A stretch of DNA of 64,000 bases from Lachnospiraceae bacterium (GTDB lineage Bacteria; Bacillota; Clostridia; Lachnospirales; Lachnospiraceae): assembly GCA_017431515.1 (NCBI GenBank), contig JAFRKV010000044.1, forward strand, positions 62,001-126,000, read 5' to 3'. The translations under genes and the position numbers were made by a program. Positions within the stretch are counted from its first letter, which is position 1, and each line of letters opens with the position of its first letter. Below are positions 9,526-18,057 of this stretch, piece by piece. Under the pieces are notes generated by a model that saw only the letters and a list, made by a program, of their open reading frames with translations, was not told the DNA's origin and searched no databases.

Positions 9526-9581
9526 GTTCTCTCTCCTTTATATACAATACACAGCCTAAAACTGTCACGATGCGCCTTTCT

Positions 9582-9610
9582 ATTATATCTTGCATGAGAG
9601 CCTTTCGCAA
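9582..9610 (-). promoter_or_regulatory. Sigma-A promoter for gpmI-purCFB
   Basis: On the minus strand TTGCGA (9610-9605), a 17-nt spacer and a perfect TATAAT (9587-9582) lie about 55 nt before the gpmI start. The leader is too short for a purine aptamer. Confidence 0.7.
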
Positions 9611-9634
9611 GAAGAACCGCGGCAATGGTCAGTC

Positions 9635-11305
9635 TCAATAGCCACACCACATATCGTCGGTCCCATCATAATAATCGTACATACCATAAGTGTCATCGAA
9701 GCCATAGTACATATCATCTGTCTCATCATAGTAATAGTATGTGTCATCCGTGTCATCGTAATACCCCGTGGTATCCGATTCCTCATCATAGAAATACAGG
9801 ACACCGTCCTCATACAAATACCAGAGACCGTCCTCGTAATCATAGGTCCAGTCATCCTCATCCTCATAGCTGCCGCAGTCTCCTCCCACGCATTCCCAGC
9901 CTTCCCAGGAGTTTTCGAAATTGTCGTAATCATAGTAGTTACCCGCATTCGAGGAAGTGACAAACATCGCAAGCCAGTCGATATAATCCTTGTCGATGCC
10001 CAGCGCCCCGTAGACATCTCTCATCTGGTCATAAAAATCGGCTTCTCCGTAGGGAAGCGAAACCGCAAGCCCCGTCAACTCGTTCTTGTCCGTCGTATGT
10101 CCGGAATACACCACACATTCCTTGAGGCTTTTCACCAGATTCCGGGCCGGGTCGCTGTCCTTATCCACGCTTTCCACGATGGCAAGGATATCCGTGATGT
10201 AGTACTCATCCAGTGTGACGTCATAGTCATCCATCCCCCATTCTGCCCGGCTGCCGTTTCTGCCGCCGGCCTTGGATTTATGAAGCTTGCTGAAATTCGT
10301 TGCCAGCAGCGCATCCTCATTCCGGTAGGCATAGGTGATCCAGTCCGTAAAGAGCTGCTGTACCGCCGATTCCTTAAAGAGTCCCATACAGGAGGAACCG
10401 CCATATTCACTCAATTCATTTTCCTGCACCATGCCGTCGACAATCGCCTTCCCCAGCATCGGCGTGGTCATCCCCGGGTTCTTTTCAAGCTGCCCCATCC
10501 AATCCTTATAATACCACCCCAGCCCCGATTCAAAATCCTCCGACAACACGGTATAGTCGCAGAAAGGTGCCAAGGCAAAGCAGGTCTCCAGATCCGCCAT
10601 GATACAGCAGTCCATGCCGATCATGTCAAAATGGATCCCGGCGTGTTCGGAAAAGGCCTGCGCCATCTCATCGATGGTCAGGCTCGCATCCGGATCCTGC
10701 CATTCGTCCACGCCGAAGCCGTATACAGGGCCGCCGCCGTGATCCCAGAAAAGGAACAGATACCGGTCTGCCGGATAGGAGGTGCTGCAAAAATCGATGA
10801 ATTCGGAAAGCGTCTTTTTTGATGTGCAGTCCAGCTGTCCCAGATTGTCCCGCAGGAGCACCAGATCCTCATTCTCGACCTTCCAGGTCTGGGCGGTGTC
10901 CGCGGAAATCTTGTTGTTCTGCCATTCTTTCGTCCCCATGGTCTGGATGATGACGTTGACATTCTTTCCGACCCCGGAGTCAATCATTTCCAGCAGATCA
11001 TCCGTGGCAGATCCCTCCTCGGTCTCCAGATCGGAGCCATTCATATAGACCATCACCGTTGCGGATTTTGCACCGGTACTCGCACTGGGAAGGTTGATCC
11101 CGTCCTGCGATTCCGGCGTTTCTCTGTTCGTGCCGCCTGTGGATCCGGTCTGCTCTCCTGCTTCCTCGTGATGTTCCTGCTGCGCAGCAGGCGCTTCCTC
11201 TTTAAGGAGCCAATCAACCAGCCCGCAGGAAGTCATGGAAACGGACAGCATCAGTATACCAAGCGCTGCGATGATGTTTCTGAATTTTAGTGTGACGTTC
11301 TTCAT
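9635..11305 (-). CDS. Clostripain-family (C11) cysteine peptidase lipoprotein with Tyr/Asp-rich tail
   Basis: This 556-residue protein begins with a lipoprotein signal (basic start, hydrophobic run, lipobox SMTSC near residue 26), so it is probably anchored on the outer face of the membrane. The peptidase domain has the clostripain His in LFWDHGGG (about 182) and the Cys in IGMDCC (about 233). The last 100 or so residues are dominated by Tyr, Asp and Glu with short near-repeats such as YYDDTDDTYYYYDETDDMYY. The start at 11305 is preferred to in-frame upstream extension because the signal peptide begins there and GGAAGG precedes it. Substrates are unknown; family members usually cut after Arg or Lys. 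Confidence 0.82.
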   Translation of the reverse strand: MKNVTLKFRNIIAALGILMLSVSMTSCGLVDWLLKEEAPAAQQEHHEEAGEQTGSTGGTNRETPESQDGINLPSASTGAKSATVMVYMNGSDLETEEGSATDDLLEMIDSGVGKNVNVIIQTMGTKEWQNNKISADTAQTWKVENEDLVLLRDNLGQLDCTSKKTLSEFIDFCSTSYPADRYLFLFWDHGGGPVYGFGVDEWQDPDASLTIDEMAQAFSEHAGIHFDMIGMDCCIMADLETCFALAPFCDYTVLSEDFESGLGWYYKDWMGQLEKNPGMTTPMLGKAIVDGMVQENELSEYGGSSCMGLFKESAVQQLFTDWITYAYRNEDALLATNFSKLHKSKAGGRNGSRAEWGMDDYDVTLDEYYITDILAIVESVDKDSDPARNLVKSLKECVVYSGHTTDKNELTGLAVSLPYGEADFYDQMRDVYGALGIDKDYIDWLAMFVTSSNAGNYYDYDNFENSWEGWECVGGDCGSYEDEDDWTYDYEDGLWYLYEDGVLYFYDEESDTTGYYDDTDDTYYYYDETDDMYYGFDDTYGMYDYYDGTDDMWCGY

Positions 11306-11367
11306 CCTGCCATTCCTTCCCTGCATGGGCAATGAATCCGCAAGGGACGTTTCTCCCTGCAAAAAAC

Positions 11368-12786
11368 TCAAAACCTGAAATCCCTGCCGGATCCGTCCCG
11401 GATCTGGGCAAGCTCCTCCTGCACCTTTGCAAGCACTTTGGGATTGGTGATATCTGTAAAGTTCCGCTCGATCAGCGTTTCTCCGATCCGTTTCGTATCC
11501 TCCGACGCATAATCCGAAAGATACTCCTGGAGCGTCAGCAGTGCGTTCGGCAGACAGCAGTTCTGGATCTGCTTTGCCTTGCATAACGCCATGAAACGGT
11601 CTCCCGTGCGCCCCTCCCGATAACATGCCGTGCAAAACGACGGCACATACTCTTTTTCCATCAGCCAGCGGATGACTTCATCCAGCCCGCGGGTATCCGC
11701 CACTTCAAACTGCGCCGTGTCCTCCGGCCGCACCTCTTCGGTATATCCGCCCACAGAAGTCCGCGAGCCGCCGGAGACCTGGGAAATCCCAAGCTCCAGC
11801 ACCCTTTCTCTGAAGGCCTGCGATTCCCTGGTGGATACGATCATGCCGGTATAGGGCACCGCGATCCGGATGCAGGCTACGATCTTCGCAAAGGTTTCGT
11901 CATCGATCGCATCAGAAAAAGCCGCCAGATCAATATCATCCGCCGGGCACACCCGCGGCACGGAGATGGTATGGGGCCCCACCCCGTAGACCGCCTCCAG
12001 ATGCTCCGCATGCATCAGCAGCCCCGCGAATTCATACCGGTACTTTTCCAGGCCGAATAAGACCCCCAGCCCCACATCATCGATGCCGCCGGCCATTGCG
12101 CGGTCCATCGCCTCCGTATGGTAGGCGTAGTCGCTTTTCGGCCCCGTCGGATGCAGTTTCGCATAGGAAGCCGCATGATAGGTCTCCTGAAAGAGAATGT
12201 AGGTGCCGATGCCGGCCTCATGGAGTTTCCGGTAGTTTTCCACGGTGGTCGCCGCAATGTTGACATTCACGCGGCGGATCGCGCCGTTTTTATGCCTGAC
12301 ATCATAGATCGTCTGAATGCTCTCCAGGATATATTCGATGGGGTTATTGACTGGATCCTCTCCCGCCTCTATGGCAAGGCGTTTATGTCCCATATCCTGC
12401 AGGGCGATGACTTCCTGCCGGATCTCCTCCTGAGAAAGCTTCCGCCGGGGGATGGATTTGTTCTTGCTGTGATACGGACAATAGGTACATCCGTTAATAC
12501 AGTAATTGGACAAATATAGCGGCGCAAACAGCACGATCCGGTTCCCGTAAAAGTCCTGTTTGATCTTTTTTGCCAGGGCAAGGAGCTCCCGGTTCTCCTC
12601 CTTAAGATCGCACGCAAGAAGGACAGAGGCTTCCCTGTGGGTCAGACCCTTTTCCTCCGCGGCTTTGGCAAGGATCTCCCTGACCAGTGTCCGGTTGCTC
12701 TTATTTTCCTCCGCATATTGAAGCGTTTTTCGGATTTCTTCGTCGTTCAAAAAATCTGCGGCTGCGTTTGCGTTCGCTTGATACAT
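11368..12786 (-). CDS. hydG: [FeFe]-hydrogenase maturase HydG (radical SAM tyrosine lyase)
   Basis: This 472-residue radical SAM enzyme splits tyrosine to p-cresol and dehydroglycine and makes CO and cyanide ligands for the H-cluster. The radical SAM motif CINGCTYC (CX3CX2C) is at about 99-106. The C-terminal auxiliary cluster is seen as CTAC, then a third Cys about 22 residues on (about 385-412), which separates HydG from the thiamine enzyme ThiH. GGAAG precedes the ATG at 12786. Its partners HydE and HydF and the hydrogenase are not in the window, so the genes are dispersed. Confidence 0.92.
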   Translation of the reverse strand: MYQANANAAADFLNDEEIRKTLQYAEENKSNRTLVREILAKAAEEKGLTHREASVLLACDLKEENRELLALAKKIKQDFYGNRIVLFAPLYLSNYCINGCTYCPYHSKNKSIPRRKLSQEEIRQEVIALQDMGHKRLAIEAGEDPVNNPIEYILESIQTIYDVRHKNGAIRRVNVNIAATTVENYRKLHEAGIGTYILFQETYHAASYAKLHPTGPKSDYAYHTEAMDRAMAGGIDDVGLGVLFGLEKYRYEFAGLLMHAEHLEAVYGVGPHTISVPRVCPADDIDLAAFSDAIDDETFAKIVACIRIAVPYTGMIVSTRESQAFRERVLELGISQVSGGSRTSVGGYTEEVRPEDTAQFEVADTRGLDEVIRWLMEKEYVPSFCTACYREGRTGDRFMALCKAKQIQNCCLPNALLTLQEYLSDYASEDTKRIGETLIERNFTDITNPKVLAKVQEELAQIRDGSGRDFRF

Positions 12787-12816
12787 TTTGCTGCTTCCTT
12801 TATCCGGTATCAATCC

Positions 12817-14091
12817 TTACAGTGCCTGGGCCAGGTCCGCGATCAGATCTTCTTTGTCTTCCAGACCGCAGGAGATCCGAATCAACCCTGCCGGGATGCC
12901 GGCTGCCGCCAGCTGCTCATCTGTCATCTGTCGATGGGTGCTGGTGGCCGGATTCAGGCAGCACGTTCTGGCATCCGCCACATGGGTCTCGATCGCTGCC
13001 AGTTTCAGCCTTCCCATAAAGGTTTCCGCTGCTTTCCTGCCGCCTTCCACCTCAAAAGAAACCACGCCGCACGTGCCGTCGGGCATGTATTTCTGCGCCA
13101 GCGCATGATAAGGATCCCCCGGCAGTCCCGGGAAACTCACATGCTTCACCTGCGGCTGCTGTTCCAAAAACGCCGCCACAGCCAGGCCGTTTTCCGCGTG
13201 GCGTTTCATGCGCACATGCAAGGACTCCAGCCCCAGATTCAGATAAAACGCGTTCTGCGGGGACTGGATGCAGCCGAGATCCCGCATCAGCTGGGAGGTG
13301 CACTTCGTGATAAACGCTCCCGCCTGCCCGAACTTCTCCGTATAGACGATCCCGTGGTAGGAGTCATCCGGCGTTGTGAGACCCGGAAACTTCTCCGCGT
13401 GCTTTGTCCAGTCAAATTTCCCGGAATCCACCAGGGCGCCGCCCACTGCCACGCCGTGGCCGTCCATGTACTTTGTGGTGGAATGGGTGACGATATCCGC
13501 GCCCCACTCGATGGGACGGCAGTGCACCGGCGTCGGGAACGTGTTGTCCACGATGAGCGGTACCCCATGTGCATGAGCGGCTGATGCGAATTTCTCGATA
13601 TCCAGCACCGTCAGCGCGGGATTTGCGATGGTTTCCCCGAACACGGCTCTTGTGTTGTCACGGAATGCGCTCTCCAGTTCTTCTTTTGTGCAGTCCGGCG
13701 ATACAAAGGTCGTCTCGATCCCCATCTTTTTCATGGTCACCGCCAGCAGATTGAAGGTGCCTCCGTAGATGGAAGAAGACGCCACAATATGGGAGCCCGT
13801 CTCACAGATATTGAAGAGTGCAAAAAAATTTGCCGCCTGTCCGGAGCTTGTCAGCATTCCGGCCGCGCCGCCCTCCAGCGCCGTGATCTTGGCTGCAACG
13901 TAATCATTCGTCGGGTTTTGCAGACGCGTGTAAAAATAACCGGATGCCTCCAGGTCAAAGAGCTTTCCCATATCCTCGCTGGTATCATACTTAAACGTCG
14001 TCGACTGTATGATGGGAATCTCCCGCGGTTCTCCGTTTCCCGGCTGATAGCCTGCCTGCACGCATTTTGTTCCGATCTTTTGATTTTCCAT
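12817..14091 (-). CDS. metY: O-acetylhomoserine sulfhydrylase (PLP)
   Basis: This 424-residue Cys/Met-metabolism PLP enzyme probably makes homocysteine from O-acetylhomoserine and sulfide. The Schiff-base Lys is in HSTTKYMDGHG (about 202-212), and the phosphate loop is SSGQAANFF. The N-terminal block TKCVQAGYQP...PIIQSTTFKYD is typical of MetY rather than MetB/MetC. Length agrees (about 425). GAGGTGAAAAAG precedes the start at 14091, and a much longer open frame upstream is a shadow of pepD. A methionine gamma-lyase role is less likely but possible. Confidence 0.87.
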   Translation of the reverse strand: MENQKIGTKCVQAGYQPGNGEPREIPIIQSTTFKYDTSEDMGKLFDLEASGYFYTRLQNPTNDYVAAKITALEGGAAGMLTSSGQAANFFALFNICETGSHIVASSSIYGGTFNLLAVTMKKMGIETTFVSPDCTKEELESAFRDNTRAVFGETIANPALTVLDIEKFASAAHAHGVPLIVDNTFPTPVHCRPIEWGADIVTHSTTKYMDGHGVAVGGALVDSGKFDWTKHAEKFPGLTTPDDSYHGIVYTEKFGQAGAFITKCTSQLMRDLGCIQSPQNAFYLNLGLESLHVRMKRHAENGLAVAAFLEQQPQVKHVSFPGLPGDPYHALAQKYMPDGTCGVVSFEVEGGRKAAETFMGRLKLAAIETHVADARTCCLNPATSTHRQMTDEQLAAAGIPAGLIRISCGLEDKEDLIADLAQAL

Positions 14092-14143
14092 CTCTTTTTC
14101 ACCTCTTCTATATATTTTATACTCAATATGTATATTATGCCTT

Positions 14144-15601
14144 CTATGCCTTGTATTGCAAAAGCGCCTTGACATACTCGTAAACTCTGCCGGTCGAAGC
14201 GATCGAGAGGCGTTCCTCCGTGGTGTGGATATCCTGCATATCCGGTCCGATGGAGATCCCATCCAGGTTCTTGATCTTCCCCGCCAGGATCCCGCATTCC
14301 ACCCCGGCATGGATCGCCTCCACCTTCGGTTTTTTCTTGTACATCTGTTCAAAAACTGTAATGGCAGTTTCCCGGAATGGAGAATCCACCTGATATTCCC
14401 AAGCCGGATACTCTGCCGTGATGATGCCGCCTCCACCGAAAGCCTCCATCACGATCAGAAGCTTCTGTTCGAGAAACTTCCGTTCGCTGCCCACAGAACT
14501 GCGGACTGCATACTCAAGGTTCAATTTCCCGTCTTCCAGCACAAGAATTCCTAAATTTAATGATGTTTTAACAAGTTCGCCAACCGCATGATTCATGCTT
14601 TGTATCCCGCACGGAAGGGCATTCAACACTCTTGTAATCCGCTGGGTAGAGGGATTATCGACAGGCTTTTCTTCCTTGCTCAGCATTTCCGTTCTGACAG
14701 TCAATTGAATATCCGGATCCGTGATTGTGTATTCTTTTCTGAAAGTTTCCTCCACTTTCTTTACAAATGACGGGAAGTCTGCATCCGGATTTTTCGCCAC
14801 AAGAATTTTTGCAGTTGTCTGACGCGGGATCGCATTTTGTTTTTTCCCGCCGGCAAGCGACACGATCCTGAAGTCAAACGTGTCCTGCATCATGAGAAAC
14901 AGCCGCGCCATCAGAAGGTTGGCGTTAGCCCGTTCTTTATGAATCTCTCCGCCGGAATGGCCGCCCAGAAGTCCCGTGACTTCAATCCTGTAGCATAGAT
15001 CATCCTCTGCCGGATCTTCCCGTCTCACCGGCAGACCCAGCAGCGCCGTACTGCCGCCGGCACAGGAGCAAAGCAGTACCCCCTCGTCTTCCGTGTCCAG
15101 ATTGAGAAGCCTATGGCCTCTCAGCATGGAGAGATCAATGCCCTTCGCGCCGTCCATACCCACTTCCTCGGAAGCCGTAAAAACCGCTTCCAGCCTCGGA
15201 TGCACAAGGTTCTCATCTGAAAACAGCGCCAGAATCATCGCAAGTGCAATCCCGTCATCTCCACCGAGGGTCGTCCCCTCCGCGGAGATCAGATCTCCGT
15301 CAACCCGGAGCGTAAGCCCCTCCTTTTCGAAGTCGATGTTGCAGGACTCTTCTTTCTCGCAGACCATGTCCATATGTCCCTGCAGGATGATCGGCTCCTC
15401 GTTCTCGTAACCTGCTGTCGCTTCCTGAATCATGATCACGTTAAAAAGGTCATCCCGGTAGTATTCCAATCCGTGTGCTTCTGCGAACGCAACCAGATAA
15501 TCACTGATCTGCTTTTCATGATAAGACGGCCGCGGAATCCGGCTGATCTCCTCAAAAAAAGAAAAAACGGCCTGCGGCTCCAATCCTGCCAATACATTCA
15601 T
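14144..15601 (-). CDS. pepD: Aminoacyl-histidine dipeptidase (M20)
   Basis: This 485-residue Zn peptidase of family M20C cleaves Xaa-His and other dipeptides in the cytoplasm. Metal ligands are visible in LQGHMDMVCEK (about 74-84), TTLGGDDGIA (about 110-119) and FTASEEVGMDG (about 140-150), with the final His in the C-terminal HAGVECG (about 429-435). It is followed 53 nt later by metY, so the two may share a message. Confidence 0.9.
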   Translation of the reverse strand: MNVLAGLEPQAVFSFFEEISRIPRPSYHEKQISDYLVAFAEAHGLEYYRDDLFNVIMIQEATAGYENEEPIILQGHMDMVCEKEESCNIDFEKEGLTLRVDGDLISAEGTTLGGDDGIALAMILALFSDENLVHPRLEAVFTASEEVGMDGAKGIDLSMLRGHRLLNLDTEDEGVLLCSCAGGSTALLGLPVRREDPAEDDLCYRIEVTGLLGGHSGGEIHKERANANLLMARLFLMMQDTFDFRIVSLAGGKKQNAIPRQTTAKILVAKNPDADFPSFVKKVEETFRKEYTITDPDIQLTVRTEMLSKEEKPVDNPSTQRITRVLNALPCGIQSMNHAVGELVKTSLNLGILVLEDGKLNLEYAVRSSVGSERKFLEQKLLIVMEAFGGGGIITAEYPAWEYQVDSPFRETAITVFEQMYKKKPKVEAIHAGVECGILAGKIKNLDGISIGPDMQDIHTTEERLSIASTGRVYEYVKALLQYKA

Positions 15602-15656
15602 GGTATTGCTCTCCCTCCTTCGGCAGATTTACTTTCACTGCCCTTTAAAAAAAGAA

Positions 15657-15722
15657 AAGAAAGAGCGTGCCCGCAGGCTCCAAAAAAGGGGGTTTTTGGA
15701 AACACTGCACACACTCTTTCTT
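15657..15722 (-). terminator. Long-stem terminator for the truA-udk operon
   Basis: AAGAAAGAG-CGTG (15657-15669) pairs with CACACTCTTTCTT (15710-15722), enclosing a second small hairpin (CCAAAAA/TTTTTGG). On the minus strand it continues into TTCTTTTTTT. It follows the small gene at 15748-15957. Confidence 0.7.
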
Positions 15723-15747
15723 CGAAAAACAAATTCTGCTCAGAATC

Positions 15748-15957
15748 CTACATCCATTCTTTTTCCGCTTCCGTCCAGTCGATCACCAGATATCCGTCTT
15801 CCAGAAGCGCCTTGGAAACCGACTCCTTCGTATGGTTCTTGTCATAAGTCACTTTAAACAGGTACGAATTGATATCCGCCGGAATCAGGCAGATGTATTC
15901 ATCCAAAAACTGCGCGCTCTTGATCAGCACGATCGTGTCATCAATAAAGACTCTCAT
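15748..15957 (-). CDS. Small hypothetical protein (69 aa)
   Basis: A 69-residue acidic protein with a perfect AGGAGG about 8 nt before its ATG and 26 nt downstream of udk. It has alternating short beta-like and alpha-like segments and no membrane segment or cysteine. I do not recognise it. The strong ribosome site and the terminator directly after it support a real gene. Confidence 0.62.
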   Translation of the reverse strand: MRVFIDDTIVLIKSAQFLDEYICLIPADINSYLFKVTYDKNHTKESVSKALLEDGYLVIDWTEAEKEWM

Positions 15958-15983
15958 GGCAAACCCTCCTTTGAAACTGTTCT

Positions 15984-16625
15984 TTACTCATTATAACCGA
16001 TATCTTTCCCTTGTGCAATCAAGTGCTTCAAGTACTCCATCAGCATGCCGATCCCGGTTTCGTTCCCTCCGCCTCTTGGTATGATGATGTCGGCATATTT
16101 TTTGGAGGGTTCCACAAATTCTTCATGCATGGGCTTTACCGTGTTGGCGTACTGCTCCATGATAGAATCAATGCTCCTGGCGCGCTCCGACATGTCTCTG
16201 CGGATCCGGCGCATCAGCCGTTCATCCGCATCGGTGTCCACATAGATCTTCGCATCCATCAGATCCCGCAGTTCCTTGTTTTCCAATACCAGAATCCCCT
16301 CTATGATGATCACCGGCTTTGGCGTCACGGTAATGGTCCGGTCGGAGCGGTTATGGATGGTATAGTCATAAACCGGCACCTCGATGATATGTCCCTTGAT
16401 CAGATCCCGGATATCATTTGCCATCCGTTCGGATTCAAAGGAATCCGGATGGTCGTAATTAAGCTGACTCCGTTCCTCGTAGGTCATCTCATTGTGCGCC
16501 TTGTAATAGCTGTCATGGCTGATGACAACGATGTCATTCCCGAAATACTCCGCGATCCGGCTGACAATCGTGGTCTTTCCGGATGCGGTTCCGCCCGCGA
16601 CCCCGACGATGCAGACTTTGTTCAT
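15984..16625 (-). CDS. udk: Uridine kinase
   Basis: This 213-residue P-loop kinase phosphorylates uridine or cytidine in pyrimidine salvage. The Walker A motif GVAGGTASGKTT (about 8-19) is followed by the nucleoside region SHDSYYK and the YDHPDSFE segment (about 57-64), which are diagnostic. PVYDYTIHNR (about 84-93) fits the substrate loop. It lies 12 nt after truA. Confidence 0.92.
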   Translation of the reverse strand: MNKVCIVGVAGGTASGKTTIVSRIAEYFGNDIVVISHDSYYKAHNEMTYEERSQLNYDHPDSFESERMANDIRDLIKGHIIEVPVYDYTIHNRSDRTITVTPKPVIIIEGILVLENKELRDLMDAKIYVDTDADERLMRRIRRDMSERARSIDSIMEQYANTVKPMHEEFVEPSKKYADIIIPRGGGNETGIGMLMEYLKHLIAQGKDIGYNE

Positions 16626-16637
16626 ACTCTCTCCCCC

Positions 16638-17381
16638 TTAATCATAATCCACCTTCATCAGGCAAAGCCCTTGCGCCGGCGCGGTAGGCCCTGCCAGACG
16701 CCGGTCCTTTGCTTCCAGGATTTCCAGAACATGTTCCGGCGGATAAGCACCCCTTCCGACTTCCAGAAGCGTCCCTACCAGAATCCGCACCATATTCTGC
16801 AGAAAACCGTTCCCATGCACAGTAAAGAGCAGGGTGTCCTTGTTCTGCCGGATCTCGATCTTGTCCACGATCCGCACGGTGGGCTTTTTCATCCGTCCGT
16901 TCCCGCAAAAGCTTTTAAAATCATGCTTTCCGACGAGATACTCCGCAGCAATGCGCATGGCTCCCACATCCGGCGAAAAATCCAGCACGGTCATGTATTT
17001 CCGGTCAAATACCGGCTTGGAGTCGCCTGCGTATGCCGTATAGCGGTAAGTCTTTCCGATGGCATTGTATCTGGCATGAAACCGGTCCCCGGCCCTTCTG
17101 ACTTCCCGCACCGCGATGTCATCCGGCAGATACCGGTTCATATAATCCCGGATCTCCTCCGGCGTCAACGTCGTATCAAGGAGGACGTGGGCTGTCATGG
17201 CTCTTGCATGAACCCCGGCATCCGTCCGTCCCGCTCCGATGACATCTACGGTTTCTTTGCCGCACATCCGCGCCAGGACCGCCTCCAGCTTCCCCTGGAT
17301 CGTCTCCCGGTCCGGCTGATGCTCCCAGCCAAAGTACCGTGTCCCGTCATAAGCAATGATGAGCTTATAGTTTGATGTCAT
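16638..17381 (-). CDS. truA: tRNA pseudouridine(38-40) synthase
   Basis: This 247-residue enzyme isomerises uridines 38-40 of the tRNA anticodon arm. The catalytic Asp is in GRTDAGVHA (about 51-59), and the N-terminal strand YDGTRYFGWEHQP is typical. KSFCGNGRMKKPTVR marks the second half. The start at 17381 has GGAAGG upstream and overlaps the preceding gene's stop by 17 nt. Confidence 0.93.
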   Translation of the reverse strand: MTSNYKLIIAYDGTRYFGWEHQPDRETIQGKLEAVLARMCGKETVDVIGAGRTDAGVHARAMTAHVLLDTTLTPEEIRDYMNRYLPDDIAVREVRRAGDRFHARYNAIGKTYRYTAYAGDSKPVFDRKYMTVLDFSPDVGAMRIAAEYLVGKHDFKSFCGNGRMKKPTVRIVDKIEIRQNKDTLLFTVHGNGFLQNMVRILVGTLLEVGRGAYPPEHVLEILEAKDRRLAGPTAPAQGLCLMKVDYD

Positions 17382-18057
17382 TGAAATTTCCTTCCAGTAT
17401 CTTTTTCCGGTCCGACGGATCAACGTAGTTGACGCGCCCGTACCGGTTATAGATGGTAAGCAGATCCGTGGATCGTGCGGGCTTTTTCGCCCCGTCCTCC
17501 GTCACGAACCGGACCAGCTGCTCCATGTCATGGTCTGCAATGATCTGCTGGAGCTGCTCTGCGCGCATCTCACCGGCAATCTCTGCCATATCGCCGGGGG
17601 CTTTGGCCTGCTCCGCCGGTGCATTGTCCTGACCGACTGCCCCGGGCTGTTCCGCCGCTTCACTGCCCCTGTCCTGTGCGGGGCCGTTCCAGACCACGTC
17701 CCAGATTCCCCGCAGAAATGACAGAAACCGCCTGCCGAGACCGGCCAGCCATCCTGTGACGCTCCCTTCCGCGGCCGCATCTTTTGCCGGCGCAGAATAC
17801 GCCTTCCCAGCGTTCTCGGCCTCGACGTCCCTTGCCGCCTCCATCCGGGCAGGATCTTTTGCCGCCTCTGTCTGAACCATCCGGGCAGGATCTTTTGCCG
17901 CCTCCTGCGTCTGCGTCCCGGAGCGCTCATAGACCACGCCCTTCTCTTCCGGATCAAACGGAAACTGGGGCTTCGTCTCGTCCGCTTTTCTTACCGGCGT
18001 CCACTGCTGATATTGCTGATAAGAATGGTCCAGGCGAACCTTATCAATCCCCGGCAT
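17365..18057 (-). CDS. Hypothetical protein with Ala/Glu-rich repeats
   Basis: A 230-residue protein of unknown function between an ABC-F gene (14-nt overlap) and truA (17-nt overlap). Residues about 50-75 hold a short repeat, EAAKDPARM twice. Residues about 102-122 form a hydrophobic aromatic segment (GLGRRFLSFLRGIWDVVW) that could bind a membrane but is not a clear transmembrane helix. The last 55 residues (LVRFVTEDGAKKPARS, then TIYNRYGRVNYVDPSDR) look ordered and are probably the conserved part. Confidence 0.65.
   Translation of the reverse strand: MPGIDKVRLDHSYQQYQQWTPVRKADETKPQFPFDPEEKGVVYERSGTQTQEAAKDPARMVQTEAAKDPARMEAARDVEAENAGKAYSAPAKDAAAEGSVTGWLAGLGRRFLSFLRGIWDVVWNGPAQDRGSEAAEQPGAVGQDNAPAEQAKAPGDMAEIAGEMRAEQLQQIIADHDMEQLVRFVTEDGAKKPARSTDLLTIYNRYGRVNYVDPSDRKKILEGNFNDIKL

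Noticed and set aside
8110-9597. Long open frame opposite gpmI
   Set aside because: It is a shadow of the gpmI coding strand, rich in His and Arg, without a ribosome site or family resemblance.
9526-9634. Purine riboswitch upstream of gpmI-pur
   Set aside because: The leader between the promoter and gpmI is only about 55 nt and shows no aptamer-like pairing.
9590-10822. Long plus-strand frame opposite the clostripain gene, with an Ile/Val-rich start
   Set aside because: The hydrophobic run is the complement of Tyr/Asp codons in the peptidase tail, not a membrane protein.
14092-14143. SAM or other riboswitch upstream of metY
   Set aside because: Only about 50 nt separate pepD and metY, too short for a leader.
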